Notes: generated by a model not told the origin, from the letters alone. Positions 35,041 to 48,317 are shown, numbered from the stretch's first letter. The stretch: 64,000 bases of DNA from Papilionanthe hookeriana x Papilionanthe teres (GCA_022702705.1 CM040421.1:67512121-67576120); one strand, 5' to 3'. Program-made: numbers and translations.

Positions 35041-35300
35041 TGATCAAAAGAATGATACAAAAGAAAAGATAAAATGACAACAAAATGAAATTAAAATCAA
35101 AATGAACTTGAAATTTAAATCAAATGAAATCAAATGAAATGAAAAGAAATTTAAATCAAAATCGAAATTTAAATTAAATGAAATCAAATGATAAAAAATG
35201 AAATGAAACAAAACAAATTGAAAGAAAATGATGAATTGAAAACAAACAAATGATAATATTCTCTCTCTCGAGATTCTGAGTCCTTGCACTCATCTTCGAA
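35041..35300. repeat. low-complexity A-rich AAATCAAATGAAAT stretch
   Basis: Almost free of C and made of AAATGAAAT and AAATCAAAT words. The minus-strand Phe-rich open frames here (35044-35289) are by-products of the composition. Confidence 0.7.
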
Positions 35301-35559
35301 TCCTTCGCTTTTGTGGGTACTCTGCGAAAATTGACACTTTTTATACAGTGCCATTTCTCACAAATTCGAAATATCATGAAATTCTGCTAATCTTGCAATA
35401 GCTGCCGGTCTTGTCCGAATTGCACCAAATTTGCTTTCTTTAAAAGTCAATACCAAGTTTTACCAAATTCTCCTTAAATGAAATTTCTGGATCAGTACTG
35501 AATTCCGAGTCCCTCCTATTACCCCTTGGGCCAGATGTAAGTTCTTGAGCTTTTCTGCC

Positions 35560-36535
35560 CAAGATTCCCAAAATTTCCTATGTTTCCATCTCCCTTCCGA
35601 GAAATTTTTCCGCCCTCCATGAAATTCTGGGATCGGAGCTCAGTTATCCGATTCCCTAAAATTTCCTATATTTCCATCTCCCTTCCGAGAAATTTTTTAA
35701 CCCTCCATGAAATTCTAGGATCGGAGCTCAGTTATCTGATTCCCCAAAATTCTCTATATTTCCATCTCCCTTCCGAGAAAATTTTCCACCCTCCATGAAA
35801 TTCAGGGATCGGAACACAATAATTTGATTCCCCAAAATTCCCTATATTTCCATCTCCCTTCCGAGAAAATTTCCCGACCTCCATGAAATTTCGGGATCGG
35901 AGCTCAGTTATCTAATTCCCCAAAATTCTCTATATTTCCATTTCCCTTCCGAGACATTTTTTTGCCCTCCATGAAATTTTGGGATTGGAACTCAGTTATC
36001 TGATTCCCCAAAATTCCTTATATTTCCATCTCCCTTTCGAGAAGTTTTCTACCCTCCATGAAATTTCGGGACAGGAACTCAGTTATCTGATTCCCCAAAA
36101 TTCCCTATATTTTCATCTCCCTTCCGAGAAATTTTTCTGCCCTCCATGAAATTCCGGGATCGAAGTTCAGTTATCTGATTCCCCAATATTCCCTATATTT
36201 CAATCTCCCTTCCGAGAAATTTTTCCGCCCTCCATGAAATTCCGGGATCGAAACTTAGTTATCTGATTCCCCAAAATTCCCTATATTTCCATCTCCCTTC
36301 TGAGAAGTTTATCTGGCCTCCATGAAATTTTGGGATAAGAACTTAGTTATCTGATTCCCCAAAATTCCCTATATTTCCACCTCCCTTCCGAGAAGTTTTT
36401 CCGCCCTCCATGAAATTCTGGGATCGGAGCTCAGTTATCTGATTCCCCAAAATTCCATATATTTCCATCTCCATTCCGAGAAATTTTCCTCCCTTCATGA
36501 AATTCTAGGAACGTAGCTTAGTTTCCCGATTCCTA
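35560..36535. repeat. 88-bp tandem repeat in the 3' UTR of element C, about 11 copies
   Basis: The TCCATGAAAT word recurs at 35616, 35704, 35792, 35880, 35968, 36055, 36143, 36231, 36319, 36407 and about 36495, so the period is 87-88 bp throughout. Each unit has GGATCGGAGCTCAGTTATCT, CCCCAAAATTCCCTATATTT and CTCCCTTCCGAGAAATTTT. Tat-lineage elements are known to carry tandem repeats between pol and the 3' LTR, sometimes the source of satellites. The frames through it are shadows. Confidence 0.95.
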
Positions 36536-36584
36536 AAACTTCCTTAATTTTTAATCTCCCTTCCGTGAAAATTTTCCACACCCA

Positions 36585-36790
36585 CGAAATCTCAAGACCA
36601 GTACCAAAATTCTGATTCTCATCTCTGAGACTGGTACCTAAATTTCAGTTCTCATCCTTCGGGATCAGTACCTAAATTCTGACTTCCATTTACTGAGGTT
36701 GGTACCTAAGTTCCAGTTCTCATCCTTCGGGATCAGTACTTAAATTCTGATTCTCATCCTACTAGATCGGTACTCAAATTATGATTTCCC
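36585..36790. repeat. 34-bp tandem repeat, about six copies
   Basis: Units of 33-35 bp with GGATCAGTACCTAAATTCTG or AGACTGGTACCTAAATTTCA, followed by TTCTCATCCTTC. Alternate units are more alike, which suggests a 68-bp doubled unit. Its GATCGG..CTGATT skeleton resembles part of the 88-bp unit next to it. Confidence 0.8.
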
Positions 36791-37256
36791 CTCTGCTCTC
36801 ACATAAAACTTAAAATTCCCTACAAGATTAAAAATTTTTAAATTCGAAATTCCACAAATTCTGAAATTTCCATAAATTCCCTAAAATTCAAAATTAATTC
36901 AATTCCATAAAACTAAAAATTTAAATCAAAATCAAAATCAAATTTGAAATTCAAATCAGATCCAAATTCTAAATCCAAATTCCAACTTCATAATTATTCA
37001 GATTGGACTCCTTTAGATTTGGAGGCTTGAAATTCATAGCTCCACTCATGAAGGTATTCCATTTTTCTTCCCTAACAGGAGCTCCTGGGACTTAAAGGTT
37101 TTTAGCCAAATAATCCCCAACAGAAACTTCCTCGCTGAATCTTATGTGTTTGTCTTGAGTTTTGACTCAGACAGTGTGTTGGTTTTGTTGATCTCGTCAG
37201 CGAACACCAATACGTGCAGTGTGCTTGCCCAGCACACCACACTGTGGAGGTTCATT
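36790..37256 (+). other. end of the 3' UTR of element C
   Basis: A degenerate AAATTCAAAATC-rich stretch to about 37000, then 250 bases of ordinary composition up to the LTR. The bases just before the LTR (ACACTGTGGAGGTTCATT) include a short purine run, but I see no strong polypurine tract. Confidence 0.5.
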
Positions 37257-38656
37257 TGTTTACCTCACTTTTGGTTGAGTTCTAGTTTTTCTTTAGAATA
37301 GCCTAGGGTCTAGCCATGGGACTCTCCAGGTGACTTTCTTAGAAGACTAGCCATGGAACCCTTTCCCTTATAAATTTAGATGCTTCTTTGCTTCACTGGG
37401 AGTTTTCTTATGCTTAGGGCCTAACCTCTAGTTTTTAGGAAGAAGAGACCAAGCATAAGGAAGCCCGGAAGAAGTCTCCTATAGGTGGTCAGACCTTAGG
37501 ATTTTCCCTGGAGAGCTAGGAATAGCACACACACACTTACACTACACACTTCACACTCACAACCTTAAACAAAGCACATCTCTTTTGATCCCCTAACTCT
37601 TTGGAAACTTATGAGTGGTCTTCACAAGCTCTTAGCCTCAGGCTAGGGTTTGGCTAGTACCAAGACATAAAAGACCAAATGAGGGTGACCCTTGGTCCAT
37701 GGCTCAACTTAAAAAATTTTATATTACTCACCTTCAATCAATCTCTATTTTTCCAAAGTGTCAAATTTTGGCCCCTTGCCCCTAAATCTACCCAAAATAC
37801 CCCTAAAACCCTAAAATCCCCCAAAATTTTCAAAATCACCCAAATTACCCATTTTTCTCCAAAAATCATTCCAAAATACTCCCTACCACTCAAATTAACC
37901 AAAATTACCAAAAAAATCCAAATTTTCCAAAAAATCCCTAAAATGACAAAAATGCCCCTCTTAGCCCAAAATTCCAACAATATCAAAAATTCCCATAAAT
38001 TCTCAAAACCTCCTAAATATTCCTAATTTCATTTCTCTCAACTACTACATGACCGATTGTGCAATTAGCTTGATTTAACCAAAAGCCCCAATTTGACCCA
38101 TTTAACCCAAAAGTGCCCAAATTGAACCCAATGTTCACCCAATTAACCCCAATCTTGCCCAATTTCAATTCCAAACTTTAATTCAACATCTCCAATGCTA
38201 ATCTAAACCAAATCCAAGCTCAAATTGATCCACATTTGAGTTTAGTTTCAACATAAATCTAAAATCCCAATTTTGACCTCATGACCCAATTCACCCTAAA
38301 TTTGACCCACCAAGCCTACTCTAGTGGTGCCATGGACCAAAGGTCCCCTAAATTAGAGGATCGCTTCCTTTAAATGGTTAAATCTATGGGAGATTTTCCA
38401 TAATTCCTTAACCATTAAAACCCATTGCACTCATGGCCTGCCCACTGGCTCACCTAACCCACTAGACACCTCTACTAGCCTGGCCGACCAGCCTAGTCGC
38501 GGAGGAGCCCAAACCAAGAGCCACCATATACTTGGCCAAACCCGAAATATACCCCATGGCCAACTCAGCCTTGAATTACCATTGGAGCTCTTCAGCACTC
38601 CACCTAAGCAGTGCATTGCACCTGAGTTGAAGCCCTGACAGCCACCCAGCCATGGT

Positions 38657-38664
38657 TATTTAGA
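38657..38664 (+). promoter_or_regulatory. TATA-like box of LTR C
   Basis: TATTTAGA in the context CCATGGTTATTTAGACCACC, at the place of the LTR A TATA box and 1.4 kb into this LTR. Confidence 0.55.
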
Positions 38665-41600
38665 CCACCACCTTTCGGAGACAAAAGGTTGGCTGAACCA
38701 GACCTTAATAGAACTCTACCCAAATCACTCCAAATCCTTCCCACAGCACATAGAACTCAATCCCCACTGCATTCCTGCCCTGAAGCCCACTGACTCAGCT
38801 CAATTTTGGAGTCCAATCTCAGGGTAGAAATAGGACATCCTCCAAAGTGTCACCAAAGTCAAATTAAACTCACCTGCACCATCCCCACAACAAGAGAAAA
38901 AGTTTCCCACTTAAAGACCCATCACCTGGCCACTCCAGCGGGGACTTCCAACAAAGCTCCAAAATCGGGTCTGGTCACTTTCATAGGCATATCACCAGAG
39001 CAAGAGGCTTCATCCCTGAGCACCTGGGACCTCCACGAAGGTGTAGAGCCTCTCTGATTGAAGCTTCACTTCTTAGAGCCAAGGTATTGAACTCTCCTTC
39101 TTCCTGAGCTTCTCTAAATTCTCCATGTAATTAGATTTAATTTAAACCATTATTAGCCCTATGGATATGTTCACCATGCTTAGACGAGTCCATAGGATCA
39201 AACCCGAAGAGTTTTCATTGAGTGTAGCTCGAGAAATTAGGGTTTGAAGGTACACGGATCGCGGTGCACACCAGTTGTGGATGAAGCTTCGTGAATGTTC
39301 GATCGGCATGTTTATGTTGGATGGCTCAGATCACACCGAATGGGAAGATGGAACGGAAAAGCAGGCAGTATGGCATCCCAGTCAGCTGGCAGCGTTAAAT
39401 GGGAGCGCGGCGCATGGGGACTTCGATCTGCCTTAGGTTGACGTGACGCTGAGCTATTTAAGTAGGAAATTAGGGATTTTCTGAATTATTTAAATCACCA
39501 AAACTTTAAAAATTCATAAATTTGTGTAGAGAAATCTCAAAAATAAAAGAAAAATACTCTCTTGCTCAGTGAACAGAGGAGAATAATGTGGAAATGGTTT
39601 GAAGTTCATTTGATGCAGGTTTAATTTTTAATTAATTAAATATTCTCTAGACTCTTTTGATTCTCATGCATGAAGACATTTCACCATAGCATGTCCTTCG
39701 GTCACTTGTAGCCTCTTTCATAGGGGAACTTCTATGATTTTTCTAAGATCAGAGGAGCCTCTTTGAAGAGATTTATATTTTCTAAGTTTTTGCATCTCTT
39801 TAGATAAATTAATTCCAATAATTAGTATGTTAATTGAAAAGAATCCAGAAAAATCATCATAGGTTTCCTTTGGCCAAAGGACCCTAGGATAAATTTTTCA
39901 TGGGCCAAATCATTAAGAAATGACTTAATTGTCAACTTAACTCAAAATTGATTTTTAATTAATTAAAATAAACCAAATGTTTAAATGGCTTAAAAATAAT
40001 TCTCCACTAGACTTTAAAGGTCAGAGAACTCCCCATAAAAAATTCATGGTATTTGGAGTTCATTTAGCCACCTAATTGAATTTTCTTAGTGAAATTATAA
40101 TTTTGAACATTAAACTAATTTTAATAATTAAAACATAACTCAAAAAATTATCAAATTGATTTTGAGAGTTCTCTGTGATTAGAGGAATTTTCTAAAAATA
40201 AAATTGGAGCTTTAATAAAATTTTCATTTTTAACCATATTTTAAAAATTTAAATAATTAAAAAATAATAAAAATGACAAAAATATTAAAAATCACAAAAT
40301 TATCACATTTGGTCTCCTAATCACTTAGGAATCATCCACATAATTTTCCTAAGCCTCTAAATCAAGATATTAATTTTTAAAGGCTTAAATTAATTTTTGA
40401 AAGGCTAAAAATGAATTTCCTTAATTTTTCACTAAAATAATTCTAAAAATTAAAATAAAAATTAGGAAAATATAATATTTATTTCTTTGGGTTCCTTGAC
40501 CTCAGAGGGATTTAAGAAAATATGAAATTGAATTTTCAACTTTTAAAATATTTTATAATTAATTATAACTCCAGAACTTAAAATAATTCTATTAATTAAA
40601 TTAAAAATAAAAAAAATCATGAAATTTGGTCTAAGTGGTCCCCCGGTCTTGGTTTACCTTCAAAGAGCATTTCAAAGCCAAAAGTTTTCTTTTGATCAAA
40701 ATATTCAATTTTCATTAAAAATCCTTATTTTTGCTTGAAAATAAATATATAATTAAATTAAAATTCAAAAAAACACATTTTCTCCTCTAATGTTTTAATT
40801 AACCCATAAGTGGTGTTACATAAAAATTTCAAAGTCATTTGAATTAACTTAATGAATTATGAAGTAACAAATGTCTTTAAGGGAAAAAGTGTAATTTTTA
40901 AAGAAATTTAACCTTAATTAATATTTAGGCTTAATTAAAATGGCAAAAGGGCAATAAATGATTTTAATTATTATGATTGGATGATTAAAATATAAAAAGG
41001 GGTAAATGGTAGAAACCAATATCATTATTGTCACAATAAAATTTATTATTTAATTAATCATTATAATTTATAAGAGATTAAAAAGACTAAATTAATAGAT
41101 CCTTAAGGTTAGGGATTGATTCTTGGAAGTTGATGCTCCAACTAATTTAATACCCCTATTTGAAGGATAATTCAATATATCTTTGATAAAGATCATAATC
41201 ATGAAAAAAATCACTCAACTTTCTAAAGATATGAATGTACATCTACTAAATCTTAAGGGTTTAAGTAGTGAGCTAGGCTTAATTAAAGGAATTAACTAAT
41301 AAGGATTGGAGAAGTAAACATAGCTAATTTTAAACTACTTTTGAAACACTACAAGCTCATGAAAATTTTTAATTAATTAAATTCTTCCACATATTTGACT
41401 TTGCCTCTAAAGGCCCCACTTACATAATTCGTGAGTAAAACATCAAATGATAACTAGCACACCCTTCACGATAATTAAAACACTGGCTCACTGAGCATGA
41501 GGGTATGAAACAGATAAATCATTTAATAATTATGATAAGTCCAAAATGATCTCAAGGAAGCTCAAAAGGATTGTGAAACATCTAGGTTTTCCTAAGAGCT

Positions 41601-42908
41601 TTTCACAAGTCTTTTGAACACCTTTTAGAGAAGTTGAACCTATTACAATTATTAAATGAAAATATCTTTAAAATGAAATAGTAGGACCCACTAAGTGATG
41701 ACATAGGATGTAGTAGGCTTGTGACGAATATATCCATAGGCTTTACTTTCCTGCAAATTATAAATGATTGTTACAAAAATACTAAAGTTTCAGGTGGAGG
41801 AACAAGAAGACTCGTGAGGTACACTTTTATAAGTTTGCAGCGTTTTCTTTCCTCGTACTTTATTTGCTTTTTTGTTTCTTGCAAACTTGCATGATAAACA
41901 ACAATGTCACCCTGCATGAATACTGAAACCTTTAGGATAGCCACAAAACTGAGACTAAAAATTAAAATAAAAAATAAAAAAAGATAAAAATTCACCGCCA
42001 CAACATTCAAAATATAAAACAACTCAAAATTTAATTACAAACAAAGCAAAAAATCACAATTTAACTAAATTAAAACATCTCTCGGATGATCTGGAATCCC
42101 TAGGAGGAGGTAACATATGTGTTGCTAACGAGATTTCCCACGGTCTAAATAAAAGTACGGAACTCATTTAGTTGAGTTTAGTAAATTCATTTGGACTAAG
42201 TGAATCGAAGAAAATGATGATGTCGGAACGAGGGAACTGTGGGATCCTAATCGGTGTCGTCATAATTAACTTTAATATCCCCCTAATAAAATACTAAGAC
42301 ATCTCAATTTAAACATTTTCAGAACATGATACTTTTCTTTTCTCTCTGATTGACACTTCTTTAAAGTAAACCTGCTACGACGAGGAGCTTGGAGCATGCA
42401 CAGTAGACAGCACGGCCATCTTCAATAGCAAAACACCTTAGAAATTAAACAACAAGCCGTAGGACTTCGAGGTAGCTTGCCTGGTGCAGCATAAATCCTC
42501 ATTTTATCTCTTTAGGCTTTGGCATAACTCTGTTGTGCAATATAATCCCTAACTCGTATTAGGACCCTGAGGTTGTCATCGGGTATGATATAAATCCTCC
42601 TATCTTCCAGGCTATTTACATGATGAGTATCAAGTGAATGTAAGTCCTACATAATAAAATTGACAGGATAAAACACCAAATAAATTTCCTAAATCAAAGC
42701 CAAATCTTAGGATAGTTTGGGAAGACATTAAGATTTTTCTTGGATCCATGTCCTTCCCCTAGCGTTCTCTCTGTTCGATTCTGATAAAATGAAATGTTCC
42801 AAAACTTGAGCCATTCGCCTATTGAATTTTCGACAATCACATTTTCTTGGAAAACCTTACATTTGGAAGTCATGAATATAAATATTTCCTGGTCCATATC
42901 AAGAGATT

Positions 42909-42965
42909 TCTTAGGTGACTTCAGTTATCTAAGATGTAATTAACTATAGGGGCTTGCCCTTATAG
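42909..42965 (+). promoter_or_regulatory. conserved two-hairpin segment, LTR C
   Basis: Hairpin 1: TCTTAGGTGA with TTATCTAAGA, all 10 positions paired with two G-U. Hairpin 2: CTATAGGGG with CCCTTATAG around a CTTG tetraloop, all 9 paired. The linker is 9 nt. Relative to LTR A, an A-T pair of hairpin 1 is G-C. Confidence 0.75.
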
Positions 42966-43574
42966 GATGCTTAAAGACCCCAGATTAATATAAACCTTAT
43001 CTGATTCTTCCATATTAGATAGGGGAAATTGTCGATCAAAAATCGTTTGCAGATTAAATGGATGTCACAGACTCTTTTAGTTTATTTGATCAAGCCTCAC
43101 TATCAAGCCATTTATTTATTCTTTGGGATGGATACATGTCTTGTAGTGAAGTGCTTGACTATTTAATTTATTGATTATATGAGATCGGTTTGATTTCATA
43201 TTTTCAAATTTTCAAAAATTTAAAAAAAGTGATATTTTTCTAAAATATATCTTTTCTAAAAAAATAATATATATATACATATATGATATTTTCTAAAATT
43301 AAATCAAAAACCTATTTTATAGGTACTACATTTAAACCCTTTGGGAAATTTTTAACGACCGATAACTCCCTGACCACTCTAGCCACCAGTCCACCCTGGC
43401 CGACCGGCCTAGTGGCTAGAAAGCTTAAAACTGAGAACCTGCTCCAAGATTTGAACTCAAAATTAGACCATCCACTTTGGCATGCTTCCAGTAGATGTGT
43501 GTGTCGCTCATCTCACACCCAAAGCGTACTGAGACCAGCCAATAGCAGCATGATCTCCAGCCATTGGTTGTGGC

Positions 43575-43581
43575 TATAAAT
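43575..43581 (+). promoter_or_regulatory. TATA box of LTR D
   Basis: TATAAAT in the context TTGTGGCTATAAATTGGCC, a better match to the canonical box than in A, B or C. Confidence 0.65.
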
Positions 43582-46500
43582 TGGCCCCTTCATGGCCAAA
43601 ATGGAGAGTGAAAAATCCTCTAGCAAAGCCCTGCCAAAATTTTACCAGAGCTTCCCTAAACCTCTCTGAGTATAATCCCAGCCATTGTTCAGAGCTAATT
43701 TCTCGACCCAATTCTCAGCCAAAACTAGGACACATTTCATCACTTCACGGCAGTCCACCAAACTCCAAATTGAGTTGCTCCTCACCATCCCCTGACCAAA
43801 CGAGGAAGATCCCACTTGAAATACCTATCCAACAGCTGCCCTAACCTAGCTCAAGACCAAGGCCCCCAAATTGGTCTGATCAATTTCATACTTAGACAGT
43901 TCATCAGAGCTCAACAACACTTCCAGGAGGTTCTTCGGAGTTCTCTAAAGCTTCTGCAAGCACTAGCTTGAGGCCACACCTCTCAAGCAAAGGTGTTGAA
44001 CTCCTCCTCAAACCAAGCTTGGTTTGGAATTTCATGGCGATACACTTTATTTCATAGGCATTTAATCGTACAGTCAGGTTCTTCTTGACTAGATGAAGCT
44101 ATAGGAACAAATCCGAAGTGATTTGGTTGGGTCGAGGTAGTGATCTTAGGGTTTTGGTGTGGACGGTTTACGAGTTAAGTCTATTTAGGATGATGACCAG
44201 GAGCCATCCGATCGCGCGTGTATCAGATGAATGGCCAGGATTGCGTTGGATGAACACTTGATATGTAAACAGTGGGCTGACTCAGCTGGTGGCTCTGAAT
44301 GGGAAGACAACATGTGGAGACTTCGGAGCTGCCTAGGATGACTTGGCACGTGCTGGATAAGTTGGTAAATATGGATTTTATGGATTTATTTAATTCCAAT
44401 AACTTTAAAAATGCATAACATGGAGTAGAAAATTCATAAAAATAAATGAAAAATACCCCCTTGCTCTGTGAATAGAGGAGAACAATGCGGAAAAAAAATT
44501 AGTTTTTTGACTTGTATTAATTTTTAAATTAATTAAATGCAGTAAAACTTGTTTAAATCATAACTCATCACAAACTTTTCACCATGCTTAAAACTTTGGG
44601 GGTTGATTCCACATGTTATTAGGGATCTTCTCTGATTTTTCCAAGGTTAGAGGGCATCTCTAACTAGAGATCCCTAATTTTTAAGTTAAACCTCTCTATT
44701 TTGTTTAAAAATTATAATAATTAAAATATAAATAAAAAAATACAAAACTTGTTTTGGTAGGTTCACTGTGGTTACGAGAACCCTAAAAAAATATAAAATA
44801 GATTTAACTAATTAATAATGACACTAATTGTAATTAACTCATTAAAACATTAAAAAAATAAATAAAATATAAATAGAAAAATCACAAAAAACATTCCACA
44901 TTATAAATAATAATCATGCTAACTCCCCATAAAATTTAGAGTTAATTGGAATTGATTTAATCACTAAAATGAATTTTTTAAGTAAAATACCATTTTTGAC
45001 ATTAAAGTTATTGTAATAATTAATAATTATGAAAGTTATAAAATTGGTGTTGGAATTTTTTAGTGACCAGAGAGACTTAAAAAAATAAAAATTGGAGTTA
45101 AGAAAATATTTCATTTTAAGCTATTTTTCAATATAAAAATAATTTAAAATAATTAAAAATCACAAAAATATAAAAATGCACCAAATTATCACATTCGGTT
45201 CCCTGGTCACTCAAGAATGATTAAAATAATTTTCCTAATTTTCTAAATAAATTTATTAATTTTTAAAGGACTCAAAATGAATTTTCCTAATTTTGACTAA
45301 AATAATTACAATAAATAAAATAAAAATGTCCTATGAACTTAGAGAGATTAATGAAAAATATAAACTCTAATTTTGCATTTAAATAATATTTAATATTTAA
45401 GTAATACTCAAAATAAACAGGTAAATATAATAATTAAAATAAAACTCAAAAAATTATGAAAATTACCTTAGATGTTCCTCTAAACTAAGTGAAGCTCCTA
45501 TAATTTTCCTAAGGATAGATGATTTGTTTTGGCTAAGTTAATGAATTAGCATTGAAAACACCTATTTTGGCATTAAAATAGTAAAAATAAAATAAAAATA
45601 ATCACATTTTCTCCTCTAATATTTTAATTGACCCATGAGTGGGGTAACATGAAAATTTCAAAGTCATTTGAGTTGAATTTAATGAATTATGAAGTGATAC
45701 GCCTTAAATAAAAAAATGCTAATTATGGAATTTAAGCTTTAAATCAATATTTAGGCTTAATCAAGAGGTAAATGGGTTAACAAGTGATTTTAATTAACTT
45801 TGTTAGATGATTGAAACATAAGGAGTTGAAAGGTAGAAACCAATCTCACCTCTTCATAACAAGGGTATAAATGGTAATTACTTTAATTATGGTAATTTAG
45901 AAGTTAATTAAACTAAATGATTCTAAAGTGAGGGGTTTAATTTTTGAAGATATTAATTCACTAATTTGAGACCCCTAGCTAATGGTTTGATGATAATACA
46001 ATCATGGATAAAGAATAAATGACATTTAATTTAAACATTCCTGTAATTACAAATTTACCCATAATCCTTAAGGGTATAGTAGTGAACAAGGCTTAATCCA
46101 AAATTTCGATTAATGAGGTTTAGAAAAGAAAACATGATTGACTAAGAATATTTTGAAAACAATATTAGCCAAACTTTAAATTAATTGGCTAAATTACTTA
46201 ACAAATCAATTTACCCTTAGAGGGCCTTCATCCACATAATTTATAAAATGAATATCAAGTCATAGTTACTCCTCTCATGGGATAATTAAAACATTAAAGT
46301 TTACTGGGCATAGGGTTAAAACACACTCACTAAATCTCACTAAAAATTTATGAATGATTTAACAACACAATAAGTTCAGAGGAACTTGGGACGTTCAAAA
46401 AATGGTTTGAAAGTCTTTCAGGGTCATACCCCGAGCACTTTTATAGTCTTTTTGTTATCTTAGAGGACAATTGAACCTATTATGATTTGCTCAAGAAAAT

Positions 46501-47739
46501 CATCAATTACTCAAATGAACAGAAACCCACTAAGTTATGTCTTAGGTTCGATAGGCACACCTTAAACCAGTCTTTCCTGTTTTCTGGACATGCAACATAT
46601 TTTAATTCCCTGCAAGATTATACACATACAGTGCAAATACTGACATTTCAGCTGGAATGCGAGAAGAGGACTGATACACTTTTATAGTTTATTTATAGTA
46701 CTTTTCTTTACTGCACTTTACTTTCTAGTACGTTTCATCTTCTACAAATTATTCTACCGCACATGCTAAACCAAAAACAAAACAAAACAAAATTCACAAC
46801 AACAACAAGATAATACAACTCTAAAAATTAATCACAAACAAAACAAAACAAAGACAATTGCAACTAAATTAATACTTCTCTTTGGATGATCAAGAATCCC
46901 TCGGATGAGGCAACCTACGTACTGCTAACCAGATTTCCCTTGGTCTGGATGAACTTATTAAATTTATTTATTTTATTTTAGTAAATTCATTTAGACTAAG
47001 TGAATCCACAGAATATAGTGGTTCCGGAATGAGGGAATCATGGGATCTTAACCTGTATCACTCTAGTTAACTTAAATCCCCCCTAATAAGACTTTTAAAT
47101 AATTGTGACAACTACACCAAAACTTGAACTCTAAACCTAACACTTTTCTAAACCTCCTAAATTAGACACTTTTAAACTTAAAACTACTACAATGAGGAGC
47201 TTGGAGTAAATACCATGGCAGCACGATGAGGCATCCAGAATAACATCGTTAAGAGAGCAAATAGGTCTACAACAGTAAATCCTTCCTTAGAAATAAACAA
47301 CAAGCCATAGGACTTCGAGGTCGTCTGCCTAATGGGACATAAACTCTCAACTGACATTTAGCCCTTTGTACAACCATGTTGTAAAATATAAGCCCTAACC
47401 CATTCTAGGATTCTGAGAGTGTCATTCAGCATGACATAAATCCTCCCATCTTCTAGGCTATCTGCATAATCGGTATGTAAGCCCTAAATAATAAAAATTG
47501 GTAAGATGAAACATTAAATAATATCTCTTTTAAATTGAAGCCAAACCATAGGGTAGTCTTAGAAGTCACCGAGGTTCTCCTCAGGATCTATAGCCTCTCT
47601 TAGCTTTCTTCCTTTGGATTCTCGAAAATAAAAGTTCCAAATTTGCACCTTTCCATTTGAATTTCCTATTGTCTGACTTTGAAAATCCTAAATCTTTGAG
47701 TTAATGACGGCATTATTTCTTAATCTATATCGAGAGTTT

Positions 47740-47796
47740 TTTTAGGTAACTTTGGTCATTTAAAATGTAATTAACTATAGGGGCTTTCCCTTATAG
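47740..47796 (+). promoter_or_regulatory. conserved two-hairpin segment, LTR D
   Basis: Hairpin 1: TTTTAGGTAA with TCATTTAAAA, 9 of 10 positions paired with two G-U. Hairpin 2: CTATAGGGG with CCCTTATAG around CTTT, all 9 paired. The linker is 9 nt. Confidence 0.65.
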
Positions 47797-48057
47797 GTAT
47801 CTTTAAGAAACCAAGTAATATAAACCCTATATAATCTCTTAGATTAGATAGGGGAACTTGTTAGTCAACATAAGTGGTTTGCAGACCAAAACAGATGTTA
47901 TAGATTCTTTAGTTTATTCAATCGAGCCTCGCCAGTGAGTGATGTGTTTATTCTTCAGAGTAGATTCATGACTTGCAGTGTAGTGCTCGTTTACTTAAAC
48001 TATTATTTATATGAGATTAGTTCAATTTCATATTTTCAAATTAAAATGATATTTTCA

Positions 48058-48071
48058 AACAAACACACACA

Positions 48072-48161
<90 letters not shown>
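48058..48161. repeat. (CA)n-(TA)n compound microsatellite
   Basis: ACAAACACACACACAC is followed by about 43 uninterrupted TA units (48075-48160). It lies at the degenerate 3' end of LTR D, and it produces the artificial YIYIYI reading frame here. Confidence 0.97.
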
Positions 48162-48165
<4 letters not shown>

Positions 48166-48317
48166 TTAAATTAAATCCAACATTTTAACGTTCGACAAGA
48201 ATTTAATCTCATCTTAGCTTTATACCTTAGTGAAAAAGGAAAGAGTCTAAGTCTGACAGCATCATTTGACACTCCGTCATATTTAAATGTAGCAAATAAT
48301 TATATAAAATTAGTAAG
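48162..48317. other. short unassigned stretch between LTR D and LTR E
   Basis: AT-rich, with no similarity I can place with confidence. It may be the worn end of LTR D. The five bases before LTR E are GTAAG; the other end of element E lies outside the window, so a duplication cannot be checked. Confidence 0.4.

Larger units (their letters stand above)
37257..43310 (+). mobile_element. 3' LTR C of a Tat/Ogre-like element, truncated at its 3' end
   Basis: Starts TGTTTACCTC, like LTRs A and B. It then follows the same plan: G-poor U3 (37690-38330), TATA (38657), CCAAGGTATTG (39080), an AT-rich middle, a GAAGACTCGTGAGG block (41807), and two hairpins (42909). It loses similarity to A about 120-150 bp before the expected end, where sequence matching the inside of another LTR (D) begins. 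It is clearly more diverged from A and B than they are from each other. It closes the element that carries the ALKBH-type domain. The frames inside are shadows. Confidence 0.82.
43310..48060 (+). mobile_element. LTR D of a Tat/Ogre-like element, 5'-truncated
   Basis: Begins at a point equal to about 1.9 kb inside LTR A (ACGACCGATAACTCCCTGAC, compare 18899). So U3 is mostly missing and the TATA box (43575) lies only 265 bases in. Next come the AAG|GTGTTG string (43993), the AT-rich middle, GCGAGAAGAGGAC (46658) and two hairpins (47740). It ends in a CA/TA microsatellite with no readable LTR end or primer site. It abuts truncated LTR C head to tail. Confidence 0.75.

Noticed and set aside
35560..36535. 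Regular repeats that could suggest a CRISPR array
   Set aside because: The units are contiguous with no unique spacers, and the genome is a plant's. The same holds for the 82-bp array at 54380.
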